Shown: in pieces, positions 14,321-21,974 of the stretch
How positions within the stretch are numbered: the first letter of the stretch is position 1
Layout: every line of letters begins with the position of its first letter
Assembly (NCBI GenBank): GCA_031549085.1
Contig: JAVBQL010000005.1
Span: forward strand, 1 to 27,230
DNA length: 27,230 nucleotides
From: JAVBQL01 sp031549085
GTDB taxonomy: Bacteria > Spirochaetota > GWE2-31-10 > MWDO01
Direction of reading: 5' to 3'
Program-made: the position numbers and the translations under genes
Notes under the pieces: model-generated
What the model was told of the DNA's origin: nothing
Seen by the model: the letters and a program-made list of their open reading frames with translations, nothing else
The model's database searches: none

Positions 14321-14857
14321 ATGAAAAGAAATATTTTCTTGTTTATGTTTTTAGCTTTTTTTACTTTTGTGATTTCAGCAAATGAAAAGATAGGTCATGA
14401 GATTGAAAAAGAGCATATAGCCTCTTTTTCAAAAGTATTTAACCAAAATGGGATAGCAAATATTGGTCTAGTAGAGAAGATGAATAAGAGCAGTAGCAGT
14501 AGTGATAATTATAGTAAAGCGTCTATTGCTATGTTTTATGTTTTTCTTGCTGGCTGTATAACCATTGTAGTGGGAATTCCTATTCTTGTGGCAGGAGCTT
14601 TGGTCTATGTTAATGGAGCTCTGCTTGCTGACAGTGGTAATACTGTTGGTTGGGCACTATTGGGTAGTGGTATTGGAGTAAGTGGATTGAGTCTAATAAT
14701 GATTATTGTTGGTGTTGTTTTATGGAAAGTTTTTGAAAAGAAGGCTGAAACAGCCTCTCTATTTATGGAGAGCAATAGAGTTGGTGTTGCGTCATTAATG
14801 GATAATAGTCCAAATAGTCAGAAGAATTTCGCTGTTGGTTTAAAGTTCTCTTTTTAG
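14321..14857 (+). CDS. Exported helical-hairpin protein, paralogue 1
   Basis: 178 residues of unknown function. The signal peptide is residues 1-20 (cleavage near ISA-NE). It is followed by a short SFSKVFNQN segment, a Ser-rich linker (56-62), and two strongly hydrophobic Gly/Val/Ile-rich segments (about 68-98 and 107-134). The C-terminal region has SLFMESNRVGVASL and ends NFAVGLKFSF. The final strand, alternating with aromatic residues and ending in Phe, resembles an outer-membrane assembly signal. The genes at 15068 and 15605 have the same plan. AGGAGA lies 7 nt before the ATG. The first 21 residues are the same as those of the CsgG-like protein at 16626 except residue 19. No known family is recognised. 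Confidence 0.9.
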   Translation: MKRNIFLFMFLAFFTFVISANEKIGHEIEKEHIASFSKVFNQNGIANIGLVEKMNKSSSSSDNYSKASIAMFYVFLAGCITIVVGIPILVAGALVYVNGALLADSGNTVGWALLGSGIGVSGLSLIMIIVGVVLWKVFEKKAETASLFMESNRVGVASLMDNSPNSQKNFAVGLKFSF

Positions 14858-15004
14858 AAGATTTTTAAATTAGGGAATTTAGATAGTTATAAATATATCT
14901 ATTTTTTAGAGAGAAATAATAAATTATTGGTAATGGAACAGTGCTATTCTACCTAAAACATAAAATTATGAGATTTAGAATATGAAACGCTTTTATAGTA
15001 GTGG

Positions 15005-15030
15005 GTTCATATATTTCTAAATATATGAAC
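15005..15030. repeat. Hairpin between paralogues 1 and 2
   Basis: GTTCATATATTT (15005-15016) is perfectly complementary to 15019-15030, separated by only two bases. There is no following T run. It may separate or stabilise the transcripts of the two genes. Confidence 0.55.
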
Positions 15031-15067
15031 AAGCACTTAGGATGATAAAAAACTAAAGGAGATAAAA

Positions 15068-15589
15068 ATTATAAAGGTATCTATTTGTTTTATTTTAATG
15101 TTTTGTAATTTTTTGCTCTATGCAGATAATAAAGGAATTAATGTAAAAAATGCTAAAGAAGAGAATATTATCTCTTTTTCTGAAGCCTTTAATAAAAAAG
15201 AGCAATTAAACTTTAAATATAATGAAACAATGCAAATATGGTCAAAATCTATGCAAGTTTGTGGTATTGCTGGGATTTTTCTTGTGGCAACTGATACAGC
15301 AATGTTAGTTGCTGGCGTAGTTAGTCTGCTAAATTTAGAAGATTTTGACAAAAAAAGTAAAATTACTTTAGCAGAAACTGGATATTTTCTGATGTTTATG
15401 GGTATTGCAATGCTGATTTTGGATATTCCAATGATTATTGTTGGTTTTATTCTCTATTATCTATTTGATAAAAGAATTAGAAATAGTTCTATCTCTCTAT
15501 TTGTGAAGAATAATAGAATGGGAGTTGTTTCATTGACTAATACTAATAATATTTCAAATACTGTACTGGGGCTTAAGTTCTCTATTTAA
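15068..15589 (+). CDS. Exported helical-hairpin protein, paralogue 2, apparent AUU start
   Basis: 173 residues if read from ATT at 15068. The frame is open from 15041 and contains no ATG, GTG or TTG until the ATG at 15098, which lacks a ribosome-binding site and would cut the signal peptide in half. AAAGGAG (15055-15061) is 6 nt before ATT; reading from there gives IKVSICFILMFCNFLLYA-DN, a complete signal peptide. The mature protein follows paralogue 1: SFSEAFNKK, two hydrophobic segments, SLFVKNNRMGVVSL and a terminal VLGLKFSI. An AUA at 15071 is a second candidate start. Function unknown; it ends 15 nt before the next gene and is probably co-transcribed with it. Confidence 0.8.
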   Translation: MIKVSICFILMFCNFLLYADNKGINVKNAKEENIISFSEAFNKKEQLNFKYNETMQIWSKSMQVCGIAGIFLVATDTAMLVAGVVSLLNLEDFDKKSKITLAETGYFLMFMGIAMLILDIPMIIVGFILYYLFDKRIRNSSISLFVKNNRMGVVSLTNTNNISNTVLGLKFSI

Positions 15590-15604
15590 TTTAGGAGTTT
15601 GTTA

Positions 15605-16132
15605 GTGAAAAAACTGGTTATTTCTTTACTATTTTTACTTCTATTATCTTTTGTTGCATTGAATGCGAATGTGAAAGGGGATATAGGAAGATGGAAGAGA
15701 AGTGAATATTCTATCTCTTTTGTAAAAATATTTAATAGAAATCTTGAAAAAGATGGGAGTGTACTAGATTATGCAAAACTATCTCAAACAATGCTTTATC
15801 TGGGGATAGGAGGTGTAGTGTTGGCAGCAACCAGCCTATCATTGATTGTAACAGGAGGTGTACTCTATTATTTAGCAATATTAACTGACATATTTGGTGC
15901 TGATTGGTTAACAATTACTTGGGCAAGTTATGCTCTTATTGGTCTTTTTAGTTTTTTTTTAGTAGTGGGTATAGGAATGGCAATTGCATGTCTTATTTTA
16001 TGGTATGTGTTTGGTAAAAAGGTTAAAAGCACTTCTTTATTTATGGAAAGCAATGTAGCAAATATTGTTTCATTGATAAATAGCAATATTGGTATTCCAA
16101 ACATTTCTATTGGTTTGAAGTACAGTTTTTAA
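15605..16132 (+). CDS. Exported helical-hairpin protein, paralogue 3
   Basis: 175 residues from GTG at 15605, which has AGGAG 7 nt upstream; a TTG two codons earlier is too close to that site. Signal peptide: MKKLVISLLFLLLLSFVALNA, cleaved near LNA-NV. The family blocks are SISFVKIFNRN, two hydrophobic segments (about 60-90 and 100-130), SLFMESNVANIVSL, and a terminal SIGLKYSF. With paralogues 1 and 2 it forms a tandem family that has diverged strongly except in these blocks. Location (inner-membrane hairpin versus outer membrane) cannot be decided from the sequence: the hydrophobic segments argue for the first, the C-terminal strand for the second. Confidence 0.88.
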   Translation: MKKLVISLLFLLLLSFVALNANVKGDIGRWKRSEYSISFVKIFNRNLEKDGSVLDYAKLSQTMLYLGIGGVVLAATSLSLIVTGGVLYYLAILTDIFGADWLTITWASYALIGLFSFFLVVGIGMAIACLILWYVFGKKVKSTSLFMESNVANIVSLINSNIGIPNISIGLKYSF

Positions 16133-16144
16133 AGGAGGTTAAAT

Positions 16145-16366
16145 ATGAAAAAGAGCTTTTTTAAGGCTACGATTTTGGCAATTTTATTTGTAGTAGGAGT
16201 AATGTTGTCAGGGTGTGATACTAGCAATAAGTGTTCTAATAACGGAGATTGCTATAGCGATTCTCAAGGTGGTACTAATTGTGGAAGTTCGGGTTGTAGT
16301 GTTTATCAAACGATGAACAGTGGGAATCCTGGCTCGTACAGTTCTGACTCTTGTAATTGCAAATAG
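16145..16366 (+). CDS. Small Cys-rich lipoprotein
   Basis: 73 residues. Lipoprotein signal peptide with lipobox LSGC (Cys24). The mature part is short, Ser/Gly/Asn-rich and has six further Cys residues (30, 36, 46, 51, 70 and 72), enough for three disulfides. The CSNNGDC spacing is reminiscent of EGF-like modules, but the match is too short to claim. AAAGGAGG lies 6 nt before the ATG, a very strong site, and the gene starts 12 nt after paralogue 3. Probably a cell-surface or periplasmic small protein; function unknown. Confidence 0.85.
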   Translation: MKKSFFKATILAILFVVGVMLSGCDTSNKCSNNGDCYSDSQGGTNCGSSGCSVYQTMNSGNPGSYSSDSCNCK

Positions 16367-16379
16367 TGAAATTTCTAAT

Positions 16380-16417
16380 AACTTACTAGAAAATGAGTAT
16401 ATATTTTCTAGTAAGTT
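16380..16417 (+). terminator. Hairpin after the lipoprotein gene (possible terminator)
   Basis: AACTTACTAGAAAAT (16380-16394) is perfectly complementary to 16403-16417 with an 8-nt loop, 13 nt after the stop codon. The following sequence is CCAATTTTTG, so the T run is imperfect and termination may be partial. Confidence 0.5.
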
Positions 16418-16449
16418 CCAATTTTTGATTTAATAATAGAGAGGTTTTT

Positions 16450-16593
16450 ATGAAAAGAGGTCTATTAAAAATGATCGTATTAACTATTTTGTTAATATTT
16501 GGAATAGCCTTATTAGGTTGTGCTGGTAATAAAAAAACGCCATGTGGATGTAGTAGTTATATTTATGTTAGTGGTGTGGATATTATAGTTTAA
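16450..16593 (+). CDS. Very small lipoprotein
   Basis: 47 residues. ATG at 16450 has AGAGAGG 5 nt upstream. The signal peptide MKRGLLKMIVLTILLIFGIA ends in lipobox LLGC (Cys24); the mature peptide is only 24 residues, with a second Cys pair in PCGCSS (Cys32 and Cys34), and ends YVSGVDIIV. Similar in plan to the lipoprotein gene just upstream, though there is little sequence identity after the signal. The mature part is close to the lower limit for a functional lipoprotein; an entericidin-like or toxin-like small lipoprotein is possible, but nothing here proves it. Confidence 0.7.
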   Translation: MKRGLLKMIVLTILLIFGIALLGCAGNKKTPCGCSSYIYVSGVDIIV

Positions 16594-16625
16594 ATTATAA
16601 TTTATTTTTAGGAAGGTTTGTATTT

Positions 16626-17609
16626 ATGAAAAGGAATATTTTTTTATTTATGTTTTTAGCTTTTTTTACTTTTGTAATTTTTGCAAATGATACTGGTAAG
16701 ACAAAGATGGCTATTCTTCCTTTTTTTATAAAGGGTAATATTGATGCCAATTTAAGTGGGTTATTTTATGATAATTTTATTAGTGCTATAAATGATGGTG
16801 GGAAGTATAGTAATATTGATAAAAATTCAATTGAAAAAGCTTTTAATATATTAAAAATTCAAAAAAATATAGAGTTTAGTGAGCAAAATGCAATAGATAT
16901 TGGAACAACAGTTAGAGCTAGAGTTGTTATAACTGGTTCTGTTACATCTTTTGAGAATGAGTTTTTTGTCTCTATTAGAGCAATAGATGTAGATAGTGGG
17001 AAGGAATTATTTAAGGAAAGAGATCATGCAAATAGCAATAGTGGTTTTTTAAAACTAGCAGATAGCTTGGCAAAGTCTATACCTCAAAGCGGAGCTGGAG
17101 TTGTTGCTAATGCTGAAGTGAATAAGAATAAAAAAAATAAAAAGAATAAGAATAGTATAATAAGTGATAGTTCTATTAATAATGGACATACAAATGAAAA
17201 CTTTAGACCAGTCTCTTTCTTTCTTGATAATAGTAAAGAGTATGGTTTTGGAACTAATTCTGTGAAATTTATGACAAAAAATTACGCTAAATGGAATCTT
17301 AGCCCAGAGGATTATCATGGAAGTATGCTAATGTATAAACAGCTTTGGAGTAAGGCTAAAGGCTTAATAATATCTGGTGCAGTGTTGGGAGCATTATTGG
17401 GTATTGGTTTTTTTTGGTTACCATTTTGTGCAATACCTATTTATCAAGCAAGTTTAGTTAGATATGTTTACACTAAAGCTACAGGAGTCGATTTATTAGC
17501 TAGCCATGATAATAATAGTGAAAGAATTGTACTAGAAGGATTTTCCAATGATTTTATTAGTAATGATGGTAAAAAAATAAAGTTATCTCTATTTTCATGG
17601 GAATTATAA
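16626..17609 (+). CDS. CsgG/LpoB-like exported protein with C-terminal membrane hairpin
   Basis: 327 residues. Signal peptide 1-20, nearly the same as that of paralogue 1. Residues 26-150 resemble the CsgG/LpoB-type domain: KMAILPFF strand, DNFISAIN helix, NIEFSEQNAIDIGTTVRARVVITGSV, then FFVSIRAIDVDSGKEL. This domain is frequent in spirochaete exported proteins and is often linked to outer-membrane assembly or to sensing. A Lys/Asn-rich linker (165-176) joins it to a region with FRPVSFF (about 192-198), then a hydrophobic Gly-rich hairpin (about 243-275) and a polar tail ending KLSLFSWEL. There is no lipobox, unlike true CsgG. The C-terminal half may be functionally related to the three upstream paralogues, which also carry a membrane hairpin (inference). 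AGGAAGG precedes the ATG. Confidence 0.8.
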   Translation: MKRNIFLFMFLAFFTFVIFANDTGKTKMAILPFFIKGNIDANLSGLFYDNFISAINDGGKYSNIDKNSIEKAFNILKIQKNIEFSEQNAIDIGTTVRARVVITGSVTSFENEFFVSIRAIDVDSGKELFKERDHANSNSGFLKLADSLAKSIPQSGAGVVANAEVNKNKKNKKNKNSIISDSSINNGHTNENFRPVSFFLDNSKEYGFGTNSVKFMTKNYAKWNLSPEDYHGSMLMYKQLWSKAKGLIISGAVLGALLGIGFFWLPFCAIPIYQASLVRYVYTKATGVDLLASHDNNSERIVLEGFSNDFISNDGKKIKLSLFSWEL

Positions 17610-17641
17610 TGAAAGCCAATGATAATGGCTTTTGAAAATGT

Positions 17642-17689
17642 GTAGAGGACTCATTATATTATGAATAAACCAAGTCCTCTACTTTTTTT
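17642..17689 (+). terminator. Strong terminator of the exported-protein cluster
   Basis: GTAGAGGACT (17642-17651) pairs perfectly with AGTCCTCTAC (17673-17682), followed by seven T. A smaller hairpin, AAAGCCA/TGGCTTT at 17612-17632, lies just before it. Confidence 0.9.
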
Positions 17690-17778
17690 CTATAGAGATT
17701 ATATATGATTCTAAATTAAATACTCAATTTATGAGAATTGTAAAAATCTTATAATCTAAAATATGTGAAGGCAAATTA

Positions 17779-18789
17779 TTACAGTCTAAAAAAATCAAGC
17801 TCTTTTTTGAAGTAGTCTGGGAGTTGTGCAGTAAATTCATTATAATCTGGAAGTTTAAGTTTGTATGCGTGGAGAAAATAGCTATTTATATTTAGCCTTT
17901 CAGAAAAGAAGTATGAGCTTTTGCTAAAATATTTCTGGTCTCCAACAAGTGGATATGATGCCATCATTAGGTGGCTTCGAATTTGATGCTTACTTCCCGT
18001 CCAAAGCTCTATCTCAAGATATGTTACCTTTCTATTTGTACTCATAACTCTTGCAACAGTTGCAAGGCTCTCTGGGTTATTCTCAAGGTAGCTCTTTTTA
18101 TCAGGGACTCTATTTTCAAGCTTAAAGTTTTCAATGCCTACCATATTCTTTTTGCTCTCATATTCACTCTCATCATCTTTTTTTATTCGGTGAGAAGTTA
18201 GAAATAGATCGCTTCCAACTGTCCCATAGACAATTGTTAAATATTTTTTTTGAGCAATATTATTTTTAAAATAGCCATTTATTCTCTTTAATGTTTCGTG
18301 ATTCTTTGCAAAGATGACAATGCCTGAAGTATTTGTATCAAGCCTATGGCATGGGGCAGGGGTGAAGAGTGACTCCTTTGGGTTGTACTCACCTTTTTTA
18401 AAGAGGTATGCCTTCACCTTCTCAACAAGGCTGTTTTTATAGTCTCTTCCATCGGAGTGGGTCAAGAGCCCCCTCTCCTTATTAAGTACGATTATATCAC
18501 TATCTTCAAATATAATATCTAAATCTATCTTGATTGATTGAAATTTATTGCGGCTCTCTCGAAAGCTTACCCTTTGACTCTCTTTGAAATGATCCTCTTT
18601 TAGATAGACAGAGACCTTGTCACTCTCCGCTACCTCATAATTTGATTCAACAATTCTATTGTTTACCTTTATAACCCCTTTTCGTAGGAGTTTAAAGATC
18701 TCTCCATTTTTTAGTGATGGAAGCTTTTCGGAGATGAATCTAAAGATCTTTTTTCCTTTTGCCTCTTTTGTTATTGTATATTCTCTCAA
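17779..18789 (-). CDS. RluC/RluD-family 23S rRNA pseudouridine synthase
   Basis: 336 residues from a TTG start; an in-frame TAA two codons upstream fixes the limit, and AAGAGA precedes it. An N-terminal S4 RNA-binding domain (about 12-65; LLRKGVIKVNNRIV) is followed by the synthase domain with FEDSDIIVLNKERGLLTH and the catalytic motif HRLDTNTSGIVIFAK (Asp151). QIRSHLMMASYPLVGDQKY is the conserved C-terminal motif. Such enzymes turn specific uridines of 23S rRNA, or of tRNA for some members, into pseudouridine. RluC (positions 955/2504/2580) fits best because of the S4 domain and the motif form, but the exact target cannot be read from the sequence. Confidence 0.9.
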   Translation of the reverse strand: MREYTITKEAKGKKIFRFISEKLPSLKNGEIFKLLRKGVIKVNNRIVESNYEVAESDKVSVYLKEDHFKESQRVSFRESRNKFQSIKIDLDIIFEDSDIIVLNKERGLLTHSDGRDYKNSLVEKVKAYLFKKGEYNPKESLFTPAPCHRLDTNTSGIVIFAKNHETLKRINGYFKNNIAQKKYLTIVYGTVGSDLFLTSHRIKKDDESEYESKKNMVGIENFKLENRVPDKKSYLENNPESLATVARVMSTNRKVTYLEIELWTGSKHQIRSHLMMASYPLVGDQKYFSKSSYFFSERLNINSYFLHAYKLKLPDYNEFTAQLPDYFKKELDFFRL

Positions 18790-18888
18790 GTTTTATATCT
18801 CTTAATTTAAATTATTTTTTTTAAAAAAATGTGAGTTCAATGAACCTCTTATAAAAAAATACAAATTAAACTCTTTTTAATAATTAGG

Positions 18889-18980
18889 TTTGCCGTTGCA
18901 GTATACAACTAAAGTTTTTTGTATTAAATCGCTTGCGATTTTTCAACAAAAAACGACTTGTATACTGCAAAAAGGTAAAC
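18889..18980. repeat. Variable-stem hairpin element E4
   Basis: A perfect 13-bp stem (TTGCAGTATACAA, 18896-18908, with 18958-18970), extended by GTTTGCC/GGTAAAC further out, encloses a 49-nt core. The core is nearly the same as that of E3 (AAAGTTTTTTGTATTAAATC at one end, AACAAAAAACGAC at the other). Most of the stem differs from that of E3, sharing only the inner ATACAA. The gap 18790-19116 holds only E4 and H4. Confidence 0.85.
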
Positions 18981-19057
18981 CGCACTCTCTCTTTATGGAA
19001 TAAATATATCTGCTTATTATGAAATTACAAACTTTATTAGTTAGATCTCTTTTAACT

Positions 19058-19090
19058 CCCCCTTTTTGATAAAAGGGGGTTGGGGGGATT
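19058..19090 (+). repeat. REP-like hairpin H4
   Basis: CCCCCTTTT (19058-19066) pairs with AAAAGGGGG (19071-19079), followed by TTGGGGGGATT. It has the same hairpin-plus-G-tail design as H1-H3 with a different stem, 26 bp beyond the helicase stop. Hairpins of this form are scattered through many bacterial genomes. Confidence 0.65.
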
Positions 19091-19116
19091 AGAAAAAAAG
19101 CCCCTTAACCTCAAAT

Positions 19117-21627
19117 CTAATCAATATCTTTCAATATATTTGAAAGCTTACTATAGATCATTTCAAGAGTCTCTCGCTCGCTTTCGCTCCATACAGGGAC
19201 ATTTGACTCAAAAAGATTCTCTATTGCATTAATATTCTCTGTAACAGATTCAAAGAAATCTTTTTTTAAGCAAAACTCATATTTGTTCTTCTCAAGGAGA
19301 ACAAGTGTCAAAAACATTACTGATCTTCTTTTTCGTGAGAAGGTCGGCTTTGAGAGGTTACTTATATTGATAATTAAGTTATTCCAATCTTCAGGGTAAT
19401 TAACAATTGTCTCTTTTGGAACACTCTTTAAGATACCGCTTGAAAAATCTATGTGGTCAAAATAGTAGACAAGCTGCCCCAGTCTATCTTTAAGAATTAC
19501 TATATTCTCATATATCAGAAGGGCCTTTATGTTTCCATAATTGCCATCAATTAGCTCTTTTTTTCTTCCTGCAAACTCCATAATCTCTCTATATGGAAGG
19601 CGAATAATTCTCTCATGGTTCTCTTTGGTTATTTGGAAGTGTTTGTTTATTATTGTGATGTTGTTGAAATCTTCTGCGCTCTTCTCTCTCTTTATGGAGG
19701 TTGCTTCAGACTTAAAACCTTTTTGCGGTTTTTTGCCCTGAGAGATATCAAAGTACATTGGATAATATTTTTTAACAATCTCTTTTGTTACAATTGAGGC
19801 TGCTCTTACATATGTTCTTCCAGTATTAACAATCTCATAGCCAATAAGCCACTCTGGGTCTATCCCAAATAGGTATGATCCGGGGTGAATCCGTATTCCA
19901 TCCTCTTTTATTGATGTGTAGGTGTTCTTCCTTTTTGGATCTTTATAACATAGATACTGCTTTAAGCCGCTGCAGAGGGAGAGAGTTATCTCCTCATATG
20001 ATAGCTCATAGCCAATCTCAACATTTTTTGAGACAAGAATGCTGGTTAGCTGTGAGTGAACATTGACAATCTCATTCATTGCCCTCTTATCAAGATAGTA
20101 TGTCTTTGCAAATTTCTCTCTCCCCTCATCACTCTTATTGCTTATATATTTGAAGAAAATATTTATCCATGAGAAGAAATCACCATTTTTTGAGCGAAGT
20201 TTTTTCTGTGCATTTCTGCTCTCAATCTCTTCACCCTGCTGATATAAAAATGGGTGCTTTGCAGAGAGAAATGATATTATTATAAGCACAGCATTGACAA
20301 CACTCTTATGGTTAAGAATTGCCTCAATTAGTATTCTTGCAAGTCTAGGTAGAAGAGGAAAATCAACCATACTCTTTCCTATGCTTGTAAGCGTGTTATA
20401 CTTATCAAGTGCATCAATAGTCTTTAGAGTATCAATAGCTGAGCTTATTGCCCCCTCATTTGGTTGGGAGATGAACTTGAATTTTTGATAGTTTTTTATT
20501 CCAAGGTCGGCCATTCTTAGGATAACCTCAGAGAGATCTTTTCTATATATTTCGGCTTTTGTAAAGTCTTCACGGGACTCATAGTCAATCTTGCTGTAGA
20601 GTCTATAAACTGTACCGGGGCCTGTTCTTCCAGTACGTCCAGTCCTCTGGTTGCATGAGGCTTTTGATATTGGTTTAAGCTCAAGGTATGATGTCAAGGT
20701 TCTTGGGTTGTAGTAGTTGATTTTTGAGAGCCCTGAATCTATTACAAATTTTATATTCTCGATTGTTATTGATGTCTCTGCAATATTTGTAGAGACAATG
20801 ATTTTTCTCTTTCCGGGGAATTCATCAAAGACCTTCTCCTGCTCTTCGGGGGAGAGTCTTGCATAGAGGGGCAGCAGTGCAAAGTTGCCCTTAAGCTCAC
20901 TGTTTATGGCAGCAAGTCTCTTTATGCAGGCCTTAATTGCATCTTCACCAGCTAAGAATATAAGTATATCACCATCCTCTTTGCTTATCTCAATCTCTCT
21001 AACAATATCATCTATCTCCTGAAGCATCTCTTCATAGTCCATCTTCTTGTTTAGAGGACGATATTTTATCTCAATTGGATAGGGCTTCGTCTCTATTGAT
21101 ATTACTGGAGCATTGTTAAAATAGGAGCTAAAGAGCTTTGCATTAATGGTTGCTGAAGAGATAATAACTTTGAAATCCTCTCTTATGGCTAGAATCTCTT
21201 TTAGAAGCCCAAGTATAAAATCGATATTGAGGCTTCGCTCATGAGCCTCATCAACTATCATAATTGAGTATTTTTTTAATAGAGGATCGTTTCTAAGCTC
21301 TTCAAGAAGGATACCATCTGTCATAATTTTGATTTGTGTATTTTGAGAGGTGACATCTTCGAAGCGGATCTTATATCCAACCAGTGCTCCAATTGGATGG
21401 TTCATCTCGCTTGCAATTCTCTTTGAGACGCTGTAGGCTGCGATTCTTCTTGGCTGTGTAACACCTATGATATCTCTTACAACAGCCCCGCCATAGAAGA
21501 GTATCTGCGGAATCTGTGTTGTCTTACCGCTTCCTGTTGGAGCCTCAATAACGACAACTCGGTTGCCTTTTACTGCCTCCAATATCTCTTCTCTATAATT
21601 GTATATTGCTAGATCTTCTTTTTTCAT
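19117..21627 (-). CDS. hrpA: HrpA-type DEAH-box RNA helicase
   Basis: 836 residues. Motif I is APTGSGKTT (29-37), motif II DEAHERSLN (126-134), motif III SAT (about 158-160), and motif VI is QRTGRTGRTGPG. The winged-helix/HA2 region follows (FKFISQPNEGAISSAIDTLKTIDALD), then a C-terminal OB-fold-like region. The DEAHERSLN form points to HrpA rather than HrpB. HrpA helicases unwind RNA and in E. coli rescue stalled ribosome complexes; they also process some mRNAs. At 836 residues it lacks the long C-terminal extension of enteric HrpA (about 1300 residues). The ATG has no clear ribosome-binding site; TTAAAAAAAACAAAAG precedes it. Confidence 0.88.
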   Translation of the reverse strand: MKKEDLAIYNYREEILEAVKGNRVVVIEAPTGSGKTTQIPQILFYGGAVVRDIIGVTQPRRIAAYSVSKRIASEMNHPIGALVGYKIRFEDVTSQNTQIKIMTDGILLEELRNDPLLKKYSIMIVDEAHERSLNIDFILGLLKEILAIREDFKVIISSATINAKLFSSYFNNAPVISIETKPYPIEIKYRPLNKKMDYEEMLQEIDDIVREIEISKEDGDILIFLAGEDAIKACIKRLAAINSELKGNFALLPLYARLSPEEQEKVFDEFPGKRKIIVSTNIAETSITIENIKFVIDSGLSKINYYNPRTLTSYLELKPISKASCNQRTGRTGRTGPGTVYRLYSKIDYESREDFTKAEIYRKDLSEVILRMADLGIKNYQKFKFISQPNEGAISSAIDTLKTIDALDKYNTLTSIGKSMVDFPLLPRLARILIEAILNHKSVVNAVLIIISFLSAKHPFLYQQGEEIESRNAQKKLRSKNGDFFSWINIFFKYISNKSDEGREKFAKTYYLDKRAMNEIVNVHSQLTSILVSKNVEIGYELSYEEITLSLCSGLKQYLCYKDPKRKNTYTSIKEDGIRIHPGSYLFGIDPEWLIGYEIVNTGRTYVRAASIVTKEIVKKYYPMYFDISQGKKPQKGFKSEATSIKREKSAEDFNNITIINKHFQITKENHERIIRLPYREIMEFAGRKKELIDGNYGNIKALLIYENIVILKDRLGQLVYYFDHIDFSSGILKSVPKETIVNYPEDWNNLIINISNLSKPTFSRKRRSVMFLTLVLLEKNKYEFCLKKDFFESVTENINAIENLFESNVPVWSESERETLEMIYSKLSNILKDID

Positions 21628-21974
21628 CTTTTGTTTTTTTTAAGTATTTATACGTGTAGAAAAAATACTGTTATCTTTTTTTAAAACCCCACCATTATTG
21701 TATTCCAAAATTATCTAAATTATCATATCTAATGTTTTTTAACTATACAAAAAGAAAGATATCTTGTCAAAGATTCTTTTTAATAGCTTATGCTCTTTTA
21801 TATGCAATTTATCTTTTACTATCTATTAGAGAGTGGTTATTTTCTATGGTTAAGACAAATGAGTAATAATTTTTATTAAAATATAGCATATAAAGTTTAT
21901 TTTTATAGAGTAGTTATCGATATTTAAAAAGTATATTTATCGAATATCTTAAGGAAATATGGGGTTATATAATA
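21628..21974. other. Gene-free divergent intergenic region
   Basis: AT-rich space between the helicase and coiled-coil genes, which diverge from here. A direct repeat TTATCGATAT (21914-21923) and TTATCGAATAT (21938-21948) lies just before the downstream gene and could be an operator. I see no convincing promoter or hairpin. Confidence 0.4.

Noticed and set aside
16145..16366. EGF-like module in the Cys-rich lipoprotein
   Set aside because: Only the CSNNGDC spacing fits. The other Cys spacings are not diagnostic, so no domain is claimed.
19117..21627. A truncated or broken hrpA gene
   Set aside because: At 836 residues it is shorter than enteric HrpA, but all helicase motifs and the C-terminal region are present in one frame, so it is taken as a natural short form.
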